Source: an uncultured Mucilaginibacter sp.
GTDB taxonomy: Bacteria; Bacteroidota; Bacteroidia; Sphingobacteriales; Sphingobacteriaceae
Direction of reading: 5' to 3'
Length of the DNA stretch: 64,000 nucleotides
NCBI GenBank assembly: GCA_903891475.1
Contig: CAITEP010000036.1
Coordinates: 62,001 to 126,000 of the forward strand
Part shown: positions 54,272-63,319 of the stretch, piece after piece
How the letters are laid out: each line of letters opens with the position of its first letter
How positions within the stretch are numbered: position 1 is the first letter of the stretch
The notes under the pieces: generated by a model
The model's database searches: none
Told to the model about the DNA's origin: nothing
What the model saw: the letters and a program-made list of their open reading frames with translations, nothing else
Translations under genes and position numbers: made by a program

Positions 54272-55465
54272 ATGACAAATCAATTCAAATCAAAACCACT
54301 CATCGCTTTGGTTGGTTTTGATGAACCGCTTATTGAGCAATTACAAACTTTTGATTTTAATGGAGCCGAAATTGTTCCATTTGCAAATGGATTAAAATTG
54401 GTATCAGCCTGGCAATCAAACCATCTAAACATAGTTTCGGTACTTATAAAAGGCGAAATTGTAGGGCCAAACGGACTTTCATTAATTGAAAGCATCAAAA
54501 AGCAAGGCTTATCGGCCATACCCTATTTTTTAGTGGTACGTCAATTAAATGCCAATTTAAGGCAAATTGCTTTATCGGCAGGTGTTGCCGATGTTTTAAT
54601 TCTTCCATTACGCAGGCAAAATGTAGAAAAAAGGGTTAATTTCTTAATCCAAAACTGGAAAAGGCTGGCACAAACTGGTCAGGTGCAATTGGCTCCCATC
54701 CGAAGCATTAGCTTAGGCAAGCGCATTTTCGATGTTGTTTTTGCAGGTTTAGCACTGGTGGCACTATTGCCACTATTCTTAATAGTATATGTGTTAATTA
54801 AATTAGAATCGAAAGGGCCGGCATTTTATTATTCATTGCGTGTAGGTACTGGTTATAAAGTTTTCAGATTTTATAAATTCAGGTCGATGTTTGTAAATGC
54901 CGACCAAAAGGTGAAAGATTTGATGCACTTAAACCAATATGCTTTGGCAACTGGTGACGGTGCTAATGTGAAGATTGAAGAACCATCCAGCTTATGCCAA
55001 GATTGCCAAATTTATGGTAAATGCCAATTTACCCTGTTTGCCGATAAGGAGGAATGGTGCGAAAAAGACTTGAAAAAATCAAAAATAGCCAAGGCCGGTT
55101 CGGCATTTTTTAAAATAAAGAACGACCCTAGAATTACCCGCATAGGTAACTTTATCAGAAATACCAGTATTGATGAATTACCCCAACTTTGGAACGTGAT
55201 TATCGGGGATATGAGCATAGTAGGCAATCGCCCCTTACCTTTATATGAGGCTGAAAAGCTGACCACCGATAAATATATTTTACGCTTTGCCGCGCCAGCT
55301 GGTATAACCGGCTTATGGCAGGTTGAAAAACGTGGTAAGGGTGAAATGAGCGAAGACGAACGTTTAATGCTCGATAATGTTTACGCCCAAAACCATAGCT
55401 TGAAAAGCGATATAAAACTCATCCTAAAAACAATACCTGCATTGCTACAAAAGGAAAGTGTTTAA
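54272..55465 (+). CDS. Degenerate receiver domain fused to polyprenyl-phosphate sugar transferase
   Basis: 397 aa. Residues 8-130 have the receiver-domain succession of strands but the acceptor Asp is Lys60 (VLIKGEIVGPNGLSLIE), and the conserved Lys is replaced by Leu (VLILPLRRQ), so it cannot be phosphorylated in the usual way. From 148 the protein is a WcaJ/UndP-sugar-1-phosphate transferase: one membrane helix (153-178), FYKFRSMFVNAD, NDPRITRIGNFIRNTSIDELPQLWNVI, and GDMSIVGNRPLP. Cysteines 242, 245, 251 and 263 form the insert common in this family in Bacteroidota. It initiates repeat-unit synthesis by loading the first sugar on a lipid carrier. Five bp after the response regulator gene. 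Confidence 0.9.
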   Translation: MTNQFKSKPLIALVGFDEPLIEQLQTFDFNGAEIVPFANGLKLVSAWQSNHLNIVSVLIKGEIVGPNGLSLIESIKKQGLSAIPYFLVVRQLNANLRQIALSAGVADVLILPLRRQNVEKRVNFLIQNWKRLAQTGQVQLAPIRSISLGKRIFDVVFAGLALVALLPLFLIVYVLIKLESKGPAFYYSLRVGTGYKVFRFYKFRSMFVNADQKVKDLMHLNQYALATGDGANVKIEEPSSLCQDCQIYGKCQFTLFADKEEWCEKDLKKSKIAKAGSAFFKIKNDPRITRIGNFIRNTSIDELPQLWNVIIGDMSIVGNRPLPLYEAEKLTTDKYILRFAAPAGITGLWQVEKRGKGEMSEDERLMLDNVYAQNHSLKSDIKLILKTIPALLQKESV

Positions 55466-55480
55466 GGTTTAAAATAAACC

Positions 55481-56092
55481 TTAAATACTTTCCCAGGTAT
55501 TTTTCTCAAAATTATACTGCTTTATTACCCTTGCCGGGTTACCCACCGCTACCGAATAAGCCGGGATTGATTTGGTAACCACTGCTCCAGCGGCAATTAC
55601 ACAATGTTTACCAATGGTAACACCTGCCGTAATGACTACATTGGCGGCAATCCAACAATCATCCTCAATTATAATTGGTGCAACGTTGATGGCTTGTTCA
55701 TGTATAGGTTTGCTAACATCCCTATATTCATGGTTTAAACCACTTGCCACTATATTTTGTGCCATAATTACATTATCACCAATATTGATTGGACCAATGA
55801 GTACGCTACCAATACCAATAAGGGTTTTTGCGCCAATTATAACATCGCCTACCCCATTGTTAATGGTGCAATAATCTTCAATGGTTGATTTCTTGCCAAG
55901 CTCAAACGTGTTAAAGGGCAAGATATCCAGTCTTGCCCTTTTAATTTTTGAACCTTTGCCCCGCTTATTCATGATGGGGTTTACAAACATTTTAACCCAT
56001 AACCGCGGACCAGCCTCACCTCTTGGTATCAATGCACGGTGCACCATTGTTTTTAAACCTGGGTGCTGCTTTATTTTATCTTTTAAACTCAT
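55481..56092 (-). CDS. Hexapeptide-repeat (left-handed beta-helix) acyltransferase
   Basis: 203 aa. Repeated hexapeptides (IEDYCTINNGVGDVIIGAKTLIG, then IGDNVIMAQNIVASG and IIIEDDCWIAANVVITAGVTIG) form the left-handed helix of the CysE/LacA/NodL group, with the His-containing loop SGLNHEY for catalysis. The C-terminus KSIPAYSVAVGNPARVIK is typical. It likely O-acetylates a sugar of the exopolysaccharide. Last of four genes transcribed towards the H-NOX operon: GT14, GT2, GT2 and this one, with 3 bp before it. Confidence 0.9.
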   Translation of the reverse strand: MSLKDKIKQHPGLKTMVHRALIPRGEAGPRLWVKMFVNPIMNKRGKGSKIKRARLDILPFNTFELGKKSTIEDYCTINNGVGDVIIGAKTLIGIGSVLIGPINIGDNVIMAQNIVASGLNHEYRDVSKPIHEQAINVAPIIIEDDCWIAANVVITAGVTIGKHCVIAAGAVVTKSIPAYSVAVGNPARVIKQYNFEKNTWESI

Positions 56093-56095
56093 GGC

Positions 56096-57262
56096 TTATG
56101 CTCTTTTAGCTTTTTCCCAAATACCTGTTTGGTTACCTACCGCAAACCTGAATATGCCACGCAAAACCGCGTAATTCATCATGCTGAAATAGTAGGGGAT
56201 AAAAAACAGCTTCAGTTTTATTCTTTTCGATTCCATAATCCAGCCTACAAAGGCCATCAAATAAAACATGATTTGCGAAAGCAACAGGATTAGGAAAATT
56301 TTACTTACGCTCCCCTTGGTAACAATAAACATATTCATGAATAAGGATACCATCATCAGGATAGGTACAATCGTCCACCGCAATACCCGGTGACTAATAT
56401 ATTGAAAGGAAAGCAAGGGGGTTTTAAAAGGCAATAATAAACTACGTAACCAAATGACGGATTGTATACCTCCGGCAGCAATCCTAATTTTACGCTTAAG
56501 CTCTTCCTTTACGTTTAATGAGGTGGTTTCGGTAGCGTAAGCCTCCGGCTCATAAACTATTTTATACCCATCCTTAGCTATCAGCATCGAGATCATAAAA
56601 TCATCAATAATAGCGTTTGTTGATATATATTGATATAAGGCCGCACGAACCGAAAACAGCTCGCCTGCCGCACCAACCACCGAATGCAATTCAGAATCCC
56701 AGGTTTTTAGTTTTGATTCATATTTCCAATAAAAACCTTCGCCAGCGGTTGCATTAGCTGTCTCCATCACATGTACGCGTTTTTCTCCGGCAACAGCTCC
56801 AACTTTTTCATTGCTATAATGTCGGCATATGTTGGTTAGGGCATCGGTATTTAAAAAGGTATTGGCATCGGTAAACACAATAACTTCGGTATCAACCGTG
56901 GCTACCGCGCGGTGTACAGCCGCCATTTTACCCATGCGTAGCGCTTGGTGCATCAATTGTATTTGCGGGAAGGTTGCAATTATGTCCGGCGTTTTATCGG
57001 TCGAGCCATCTGTTACAAATATAACTTTTAGCTTGTTGGCCGGGTAATTTAGAGCTAAAGTGTTTTTTATTTTTTCTTCAATAAAATCTTCCTCATTATA
57101 AGCCGCTACAATGAGGGTACAGGTTGGTAAATTGCTAGTATTGGGCTTTGTGGGTTTACCTTTAAAAAGCCTTTTCAGCTTTACCAAAACAAACAAAAGC
57201 ATGCCATAACCTATAAAGGCGTAAAAAATAATAAAGAGGCAGATAAAAAAAATAGTAGTCAT
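56096..57262 (-). CDS. Membrane-bound family 2 glycosyltransferase (IcaA/BcsA-like)
   Basis: 388 aa. An N-terminal membrane helix, a cytoplasmic GT-A domain with TLIVAAYNEEDFIEEKI, VTDGSTDKTPDI and DANTFL, the acceptor-side GAAGELFSVR and DDFMIS, the AAGGIQSV segment in place of QxxRW, and about four C-terminal membrane helices. This layout belongs to processive synthases such as poly-beta-1,6-GlcNAc synthase and to related single-addition enzymes. The ATG overlaps the stop of the upstream GT2 gene by 4 bp (ATGA). Confidence 0.85.
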   Translation of the reverse strand: MTTIFFICLFIIFYAFIGYGMLLFVLVKLKRLFKGKPTKPNTSNLPTCTLIVAAYNEEDFIEEKIKNTLALNYPANKLKVIFVTDGSTDKTPDIIATFPQIQLMHQALRMGKMAAVHRAVATVDTEVIVFTDANTFLNTDALTNICRHYSNEKVGAVAGEKRVHVMETANATAGEGFYWKYESKLKTWDSELHSVVGAAGELFSVRAALYQYISTNAIIDDFMISMLIAKDGYKIVYEPEAYATETTSLNVKEELKRKIRIAAGGIQSVIWLRSLLLPFKTPLLSFQYISHRVLRWTIVPILMMVSLFMNMFIVTKGSVSKIFLILLLSQIMFYLMAFVGWIMESKRIKLKLFFIPYYFSMMNYAVLRGIFRFAVGNQTGIWEKAKRA

Positions 57263-58179
57263 CGTTTTTCAGTAGGATAGTTAATTTTAAAACTTTCGGT
57301 ATTTTCAAGTAGGTTCCATTTTATAGCCAGATACAGGCATTTTATAAAATCGGGATGTCCACTTTTTAAATACTTCATCAAGTTGCGGGGGGCAACTATT
57401 GTTCCAAAATATAGGTAGAAAACTAGGCGATGGAGCATAGGCGCATTCCTTCTGATAAACAAAAGGCGGTTCCTATTCATATAATATTCCTTTAAACCAC
57501 TTACTTTACCAACCGATACCGATTCTTTGTGATATATCAAAGCCTCAGCTGCGACCCAAACGGTATAGCCTGCTTTTTTTATCCTTTCGCACCAATCATA
57601 TTCTTCAAAATACAGGAAAAAATTTTCGGCCATCAGGCCTGCTTTTTCTATACATTCCCGTTTTACAAGCATAGCCGCTCCATGTATATAGCCCGTTGGG
57701 CCTGTAATGCCATTATACTGCCCCCTGTCCACTTCAAACTGCCCAATACACTTATTCCTAGCCGTAAGGTAATTCATGTTCGTATAGCCCATGTATTGTA
57801 TTAAATCGGGCTGGTCAAAGTATCTTATCTTTGGCGATACCATGCCAATCTTGGGGTTGGCTTCTGCTACTTTCAATAGCTCCTCAATTAATAGCGGAGT
57901 AAACTCCGTATCGTTGTTTACCAGGAAAAAATAATCGCCTTTTGCCTCCTTTATAGCCAAATTGTTACCTCCGGCAAAACCTAAATTAATTTCGGAACGG
58001 ATAAATTTTACGGCAGGGAATTTCAGTCTCCAATATGGAACAGGATTTACTTTGCTGCCATTATCCACCACAATCAACTCAATTGCGCTATAAGTATTGG
58101 TTTTGTAGATAGATTCCAATAGCTGTTCAGTTACCTGAGGTTGATTATAATTAACCGAAATAATGGAGACTAGTTTCAT
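57259..58179 (-). CDS. Family 2 glycosyltransferase (rhamnosyltransferase-like)
   Basis: 306 aa, soluble, membrane-peripheral. SIISVNYNQPQVTEQLLESIY, ELIVVDNGSKVNP and FLVNNDTEF (the DxD-type metal site) are visible, followed by GFAGGNNLAIKEAKGD and an acceptor motif EEYDWCERIKKAGY. It resembles WbbL/RfbN rhamnosyltransferases and similar enzymes adding sugars to lipid-linked repeat units. It is followed, with a 4-bp overlap, by the membrane GT2 gene and belongs to the same transcript. Confidence 0.87.
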   Translation of the reverse strand: MKLVSIISVNYNQPQVTEQLLESIYKTNTYSAIELIVVDNGSKVNPVPYWRLKFPAVKFIRSEINLGFAGGNNLAIKEAKGDYFFLVNNDTEFTPLLIEELLKVAEANPKIGMVSPKIRYFDQPDLIQYMGYTNMNYLTARNKCIGQFEVDRGQYNGITGPTGYIHGAAMLVKRECIEKAGLMAENFFLYFEEYDWCERIKKAGYTVWVAAEALIYHKESVSVGKVSGLKEYYMNRNRLLFIRRNAPMLHRLVFYLYFGTIVAPRNLMKYLKSGHPDFIKCLYLAIKWNLLENTESFKINYPTEKR

Positions 58180-58240
58180 AAGTAGCTTTTAATGTAGATT
58201 AGACTATTGAAGATGGAATGATTTTACCGAATTAAACTTG

Positions 58241-59092
58241 TTAAGTATTGTCGGCTAAATGATGGTCTATTTGGTTCAATATATTTTCATCCATATCGGC
58301 ATCAAACTTCCTGGCGAAGTATTTCCCTGAATTAATCATCTGTTCAAAATTTGAGCTGGTAAGTAATAGCGGACTCTTACCCTCTGGCTCCCATATCATA
58401 AACCTTAAATTATGATTCACCATATTTGTTCTGTAAATAGAATTATACAATATGGTTTGAAATATAAACTCATCGGGAGCCCAGGTGAGTTTTATAAACT
58501 TTTGTAACTCTTTATTGCCGCTCCAATAATCTAAAATATAATTAACGCAAACCATCGGGATGGTAAACCATTGCGAACGCCCTACAGGAATCAAGGAGTT
58601 AGGAAATATCCTTAAAGGGGATATTTTATTGATAACGCGTTGTGCGATGTACTTGCCTTTTATGTTATAGTTGGTAAAATGGTATTGGTTAATTCGAGAC
58701 ATGGCCTCTTGCCACTCTGTTTCAAAACCTAAATAGCTCATAAAAATGCCATTGGGGTGTTCGTCTAAATAGTTTATGAAGGCTTTTATAGGCTTTATCG
58801 GGTAATCTTGTCCGCTTAAAAGGTTTACAAAACCAAAATCAATTCCCGCATTCGTTATCTCTTTAAATGAATTGATGGTAGCTTCCACCATGTTATAGGA
58901 TCCCCAAATTATTTTAACCCTATTAGTTATGAAAAAAACACGTGGCATCTCCTTTAAATATTCAAAAGGTGCCATATCCGTTTTTTTATCAAGATGGATA
59001 AAGATGTAACTATCCATATCCTTCAATTTTTCAATCAATCTGGCTAATTGCTGTGGCTTGTTATGGGCTAAAATTAAATGGGCGATTTTCAT
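58241..59092 (-). CDS. Family 14 beta-1,6-N-acetylglucosaminyltransferase-like protein
   Basis: 283 aa from the ATG at 59092, where the family normally starts (MKIAHLILAHNKP); a longer frame to 59146 adds 18 residues of no apparent use. The core-2/I-branching enzyme pattern is present: IFIHLDKKTD, RVKIIWGSYNMVEATINSFKE, FVNLLSGQDYPIKP, and the C-terminal GRSQWFTIP and TWAPDEFIFQTIL with the Glu that acts as base. Bacterial members transfer GlcNAc or xylose to polysaccharides. First gene of the minus-strand polysaccharide operon; divergent from an acyltransferase gene. Confidence 0.88.
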   Translation of the reverse strand: MKIAHLILAHNKPQQLARLIEKLKDMDSYIFIHLDKKTDMAPFEYLKEMPRVFFITNRVKIIWGSYNMVEATINSFKEITNAGIDFGFVNLLSGQDYPIKPIKAFINYLDEHPNGIFMSYLGFETEWQEAMSRINQYHFTNYNIKGKYIAQRVINKISPLRIFPNSLIPVGRSQWFTIPMVCVNYILDYWSGNKELQKFIKLTWAPDEFIFQTILYNSIYRTNMVNHNLRFMIWEPEGKSPLLLTSSNFEQMINSGKYFARKFDADMDENILNQIDHHLADNT

Positions 59093-59209
59093 TCCTCGGG
59101 ATTTTGCCACCTTATGCAATTTCCAGACCATGGAAGGTATTTCCAACGATCTTTTTATTTACTCCAAATAGGATTGGCTTTATAATTGATAAATGGCTAA
59201 TAAAAATTA

Positions 59210-60313
59210 ATGAAAGAAAGATTTGAAGTGCTGGATATTTTTAGAGGGATACTCGCCAGCTTGGTAGTGTTTTTTCATTTGAGTGCCTTCTCAAATACGC
59301 CCATCATCAACAATAACTTTGTTCACAATTGCGATTTATTTGTCGACTTCTTTTTTGTATTAAGCGGTTTTGTTATCGCTTACAACTATCAAAATATTGA
59401 TAACCTATTGAAATTGAGGAGCTTTTATAAAAAACGTTTCTTACGATTATACCCATTGCACCTTGTTGTATTCCTAGCGTTTGTACTTATTGAAATTTCA
59501 AAACACTATGTAAGTGGCATGGTACATGTAAACAAAATGGTGGATGGCGGCGACTATTTCGCAACCTCGCTAAGCAATATTTTTTTGTTGAATTCGGTAA
59601 AACTGCCGGGTATAAATGATGTGAGTTGGAACATTGCCAGCTGGTCCATCAGTGCCGAAATGATTGCTTATTTGGTATTCGGATTGATTATTTTTTCCAC
59701 AAATTGGAATTTTATCTCCAAATTCAGGAAAACTATCGCTGTTTCAATTGTCTTCATAACTGTAATTAGTTTAAGATTATTTACAGGCGGCTATAGCCTG
59801 ATGCATAGTTTTGATTTTGGCTTTTGCCGAGGCATTCTAGGCTTTTTTACAGGTTGTGTTTGCTTTTATACGTTCGATAGCTTAAAACTTTATTTAAGAA
59901 CCATTAGCAAAAACATGTTTACCATTGCCGAGCTTGTTTTGGTTGCCGGCATCGTTACTTTAGTTTTTTATGGTGCGATATTTAAACCGTATGGTTACCT
60001 ATTTGAAGGCTTATTCTTTATCACCATCCTGACATTTTCTTTCGAGCAAGGATGGTTATCCACCTACCTTAAAAAATCAAAATTTTTGCAAAGTACCGGT
60101 AAATATTCCTACTCTATCTATATGGTTCACACCTTGGTGTTGAGTTTGTTTAATGTATTGTTTATAAGGATATTAAAGTTTCCACCATCGGCCTATCTTT
60201 ATTTGTTTATACCTAACTATATCCTTATTTATTTCATTGCTAAATGGACTTACCGCAATATTGAAATGAGGTTTAATCAAATCCCTTTTAAAAGCAAAAT
60301 TCAGGCAGACTAA
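59210..60313 (+). CDS. OafA-type acyltransferase family 3 membrane protein
   Basis: 367 aa with about ten membrane helices. LDIFRGILASLVVFFHLSAFSN contains the conserved His of the first helix, and FVDFFFVLSGFVIAYNY followed by FYKKRFLRLYPLHLVVF carries the second motif with two Arg. C-terminal SYSIYMVHTLVLSLFN is typical for the family. Such proteins O-acetylate lipopolysaccharide or exopolysaccharide sugars. Single gene by spacing, convergent with the flippase gene 18 bp away. Confidence 0.88.
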   Translation: MKERFEVLDIFRGILASLVVFFHLSAFSNTPIINNNFVHNCDLFVDFFFVLSGFVIAYNYQNIDNLLKLRSFYKKRFLRLYPLHLVVFLAFVLIEISKHYVSGMVHVNKMVDGGDYFATSLSNIFLLNSVKLPGINDVSWNIASWSISAEMIAYLVFGLIIFSTNWNFISKFRKTIAVSIVFITVISLRLFTGGYSLMHSFDFGFCRGILGFFTGCVCFYTFDSLKLYLRTISKNMFTIAELVLVAGIVTLVFYGAIFKPYGYLFEGLFFITILTFSFEQGWLSTYLKKSKFLQSTGKYSYSIYMVHTLVLSLFNVLFIRILKFPPSAYLYLFIPNYILIYFIAKWTYRNIEMRFNQIPFKSKIQAD

Positions 60314-60331
60314 TCATTTTCTCTACCCAGC

Positions 60332-61675
60332 TTAACTAGCTATCTTCCTTTTGCCGAAGGCTTGTTTTATTACCAATGTGCATTCCTCGTATCCTACCTT
60401 AAAAATATTTAGGTAGCTAAATTTTTGGTATTTATTAAGTGCCACATAGCCTATAATGGTTCCTGTAATAATAGTTAATACGGTTGAAAACGCGATGCCA
60501 TATACATTATGGGTAATGGCGTATCCAATAAAATCGCCGGCTATGTTTACCGCTAGCATCACGAGTACCTTATAAAAGTTCACCTTAGGTTGGTGGATCA
60601 CATCCAGTGTAAGCGCGAAAAATCGATCGGGCGGAAACAAGATGGCAAAGGTTAAAAACAAGCGGAATACGTTAGCAGCCTCTGTTCCGGCGTACTTGCC
60701 GCCACCAATAAAATAAATGGGAACATCGGCCAATGAACAACCTATGATAGCCGCCGGGATTAAGCAGATTACCAACATGCCCGCGTATTTCATCATGATT
60801 TGTATTACCTGCGCCCTATTATTTTGGTTATAGGCCGAGGCAAGGGCAGGCATACAAGTTGCCGCGAAACTACGCAATGGTATCTCTACCAATTGCATCA
60901 GGGTTTGCCCTAAATTATAAATAGCCAGGGCTGGCTTACCTAACAAAAAGTTGATGATAATGGTATCTGAAGTTGAGAACAAGTTGGAGCTCAGCGCCGA
61001 ACCTACACTGTATTTTCCAAACTGATAAATTTCTTTTATAGTGGCAATGCTCCTGTTTCCAATAGTTGTTATTCTTGTCCATTTTTTGGATAATGCGAAT
61101 ACACTGGTAATGAGGTTCGACAAAAAATAAACATATAAAATATTGATTAAAGTGATGTTCCCTGTCGCTATTAAAAGAATGATAAAAGTGATAAAACTCC
61201 CCTGATTGCATAATCTTAAATATAGCAATCTGTCGAATTTTTGCTCCCCTTGTATTACGCAAGTAGCTATAAACCAAGGCAATGATAAGGTATAATACAA
61301 GCCCGACCATTTTAAAAATAGTCGCAAACCATCATCAGTTATAAAGCCAGCGAATAAATTTGAACACAAACCTGCAAATACCAATAACCCTGTAATTAAG
61401 AAACCGATAAACCATGAAGAGCCTGCAACCTCCGTTTTCCTTGCTTCGGTTGCCCCGGCATAAAATTTGATAAACGCGGTTGTTAGAAAACCAGAACGCA
61501 GGGTATCAACCAATAATAAGATGGATTGGAAAAACACCCAAATACCGGCATCGAATTTTGACAGCGAACGGTAAATAAGCGTCATGGTGAATAACCCGAA
61601 GCCCGACATGATTACATTGCCGGCGAGGGATAAAAAATGTTTGTTGGCGATTATGTGGTAAATTTTTTTAAACAT
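60332..61675 (-). CDS. Oligosaccharide flippase (Wzx-like)
   Basis: 447 aa, with 12 to 14 membrane helices and the polysaccharide-exporter pattern: SLAGNVIMSGFGLFTMTLIYR at the start, FDAGIWVFFQSILLLVDTLRSGF, GKYSVGSALSSNLFSTSDTIIINFLLG and the central EIPLRSFAATCMPALASAYN. It moves the lipid-linked repeat unit across the inner membrane. It contains the usual basic loops. No Wzy polymerase or Wza/Wzc export gene is visible in the window, so the pathway's remainder must be elsewhere. Confidence 0.88.
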   Translation of the reverse strand: MFKKIYHIIANKHFLSLAGNVIMSGFGLFTMTLIYRSLSKFDAGIWVFFQSILLLVDTLRSGFLTTAFIKFYAGATEARKTEVAGSSWFIGFLITGLLVFAGLCSNLFAGFITDDGLRLFLKWSGLYYTLSLPWFIATCVIQGEQKFDRLLYLRLCNQGSFITFIILLIATGNITLINILYVYFLSNLITSVFALSKKWTRITTIGNRSIATIKEIYQFGKYSVGSALSSNLFSTSDTIIINFLLGKPALAIYNLGQTLMQLVEIPLRSFAATCMPALASAYNQNNRAQVIQIMMKYAGMLVICLIPAAIIGCSLADVPIYFIGGGKYAGTEAANVFRLFLTFAILFPPDRFFALTLDVIHQPKVNFYKVLVMLAVNIAGDFIGYAITHNVYGIAFSTVLTIITGTIIGYVALNKYQKFSYLNIFKVGYEECTLVIKQAFGKRKIAS

Positions 61676-61752
61676 CTATGGCTATATAAATAATTAACAA
61701 ATTTAATCAATTATTATTTGTTTGCAAATTTATTTTAATTTTAATTTATATT

Positions 61753-62538
61753 TTGGATATAAAAGAAAATATTTATCATGAAGTTACACTTTTAGTAACT
61801 CATTATAATCGTGTAAAATCATTGGCCCGTTTATTAAATGCTTTTGAGGCATTGGGTATTTGTTTTGGTGATATCGTAGTATCCGACGATGGAAGCAAAG
61901 TCGAAGTGCTTGAACAATTGGTGTTATTACAAAGTAAATTCAATTTTAGGCTAATTACAACCCCGGCAAACAAAGGATTAGGTAACAATATTAATAAGGG
62001 ACAGGATGCCGTAAACACACCCTATACGCTTTATGTGCAGGAGGACTTTGAGCCAAAGCCCGATTTTAAATTAAAATTCCCGCAAGCCTTACAGCTTTTT
62101 GAGGAGGATGCCAGCTTGGATATCGCTCGGTTTTATGCCTATTTCGGTTATCCTTATAAAAAACCTTATGATAATGGTTTTGCCAAAATGGTTTTTAAAC
62201 CGGGTATATGGGCAAATAACCATTTAAAGTTTTATGCCTACAGCGACCATCCGCATTTAAGGCGAAGCAGCTTTTTTGAAAAATTTGGTCGCTACCCCGA
62301 AGGTTTAAAAGGCGATATCACCGAATATAAAATGGCCATCTCGTTTCTGAAAAATAAGGGTAATGGTATTTTCTTTGAAAATTACAACGACCTGTTTTAT
62401 CAAAAAAACTCGACCGACGAGCCCAGCACCATGGGGCGTGCCAGCTGGCGTGAAAGTAAACACCCTTTGGCCTTGGCATTAAGGGCTATCTATTTGCAAT
62501 TCAAATTAATTAATTGGACCATTAACTATTACCGCTAA
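61753..62538 (+). CDS. Family 2 glycosyltransferase, tandem copy 1
   Basis: 261 aa starting at TTG (61753); no in-frame ATG lies before the conserved EVTLLVTHYNR, so the start codon is unusual but well placed. GT-A fold with DIVVSDDGSK (nucleotide-sugar site) and TLYVQEDFEPK as the metal motif. The second half, YAYSDHPHLRRSSFFEKFG, continuing through QKNSTDEPSTM, is shared with the next gene. The pair looks like a recent tandem duplication. Acceptor and sugar are unknown. Divergent from the flippase. Confidence 0.85.
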   Translation: MDIKENIYHEVTLLVTHYNRVKSLARLLNAFEALGICFGDIVVSDDGSKVEVLEQLVLLQSKFNFRLITTPANKGLGNNINKGQDAVNTPYTLYVQEDFEPKPDFKLKFPQALQLFEEDASLDIARFYAYFGYPYKKPYDNGFAKMVFKPGIWANNHLKFYAYSDHPHLRRSSFFEKFGRYPEGLKGDITEYKMAISFLKNKGNGIFFENYNDLFYQKNSTDEPSTMGRASWRESKHPLALALRAIYLQFKLINWTINYYR

Positions 62539-62545
62539 TTCCAAA

Positions 62546-63319
62546 ATGGAGACTATCAATTTAAAGGAAGTTACCCTGCTTGTTACGCATTATAATCGCA
62601 GCAAATCGTTAGCGCGATTACTGGCCTCTTTTGCCATGCATGGTATTGTTTTTGGCGATATTGTTGTATCAGACGATGGCAGTAAACCCGAACAGATTGA
62701 ATATTTAAAGCAAATACAAAAAACCTACCCTTTCAGGTTAATTGGAACTGAAAAGAATGCAGGTTTGGGCAATAATATCAATAAGGGCCAAAAAGCGGTA
62801 AACACGCCATATACCTTATATGTGCAGGAAGATTTTGTTCCTATGGAGGGCTATGCCAAACATTTGCAAATGGCATTGCTACTGATGGAAGAAGATGCCC
62901 AACTTGATTTGGTTAGGTTTTATGCTTATTTTAAATATCCGTACTTAAAACCAGTTGAAGGCGGATTTTCGGAAATGAAATTTAATATCTGGTTGCCGGG
63001 GGTTAAAAAGTTTCATGTTTATAGCGACCATCCACACCTACGCCGAAGTAGTTTTTTACAAAAGTTTGGCGATTATCGGGAAGGCATAAAAGGCGACAAA
63101 ACCGAGTTTTTAATGGCCATGTCGTTCATCAAACATAAAGGTAAGGCCTTATTTTATGAAGACTATAAAGGGTTATTCGACCAAAAAAACTCCACCGATG
63201 AACCTAGCACCATGAAACGCGCTAATTTTAGACAAAGCGGCAATTGGGCTATCGGCATTATCAGAACCTTATACCGTTATATTAAGCATACCGGTTTGTA
63301 TTTAGCTTATAAAGCTTAA
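62546..63319 (+). CDS. Family 2 glycosyltransferase, tandem copy 2
   Basis: 257 aa, 7 bp after its paralogue. EVTLLVTHYNRSKSLARLL, DIVVSDDGSK, LGNNINKGQ, AVNTPYTLYVQEDF and YSDHPHLRRSSFLQKFG match the previous protein over its whole length, and the C-terminal QKNSTDEPSTM is identical. Differences concentrate in the acceptor side (residues 145-165 and the last 40), so the two probably add the same or similar sugars to different acceptors. Its stop overlaps the convergent GT1/GT4-type gene by 4 bp. Confidence 0.87.
   Translation: METINLKEVTLLVTHYNRSKSLARLLASFAMHGIVFGDIVVSDDGSKPEQIEYLKQIQKTYPFRLIGTEKNAGLGNNINKGQKAVNTPYTLYVQEDFVPMEGYAKHLQMALLLMEEDAQLDLVRFYAYFKYPYLKPVEGGFSEMKFNIWLPGVKKFHVYSDHPHLRRSSFLQKFGDYREGIKGDKTEFLMAMSFIKHKGKALFYEDYKGLFDQKNSTDEPSTMKRANFRQSGNWAIGIIRTLYRYIKHTGLYLAYKA

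Noticed and set aside
54992..55063. Cysteine insert in the sugar transferase as a novel NO-responsive metal site
   Set aside because: A similar four-cysteine insert is, to my knowledge, common in Bacteroidota transferases of this family, so it is not specific to this locus.
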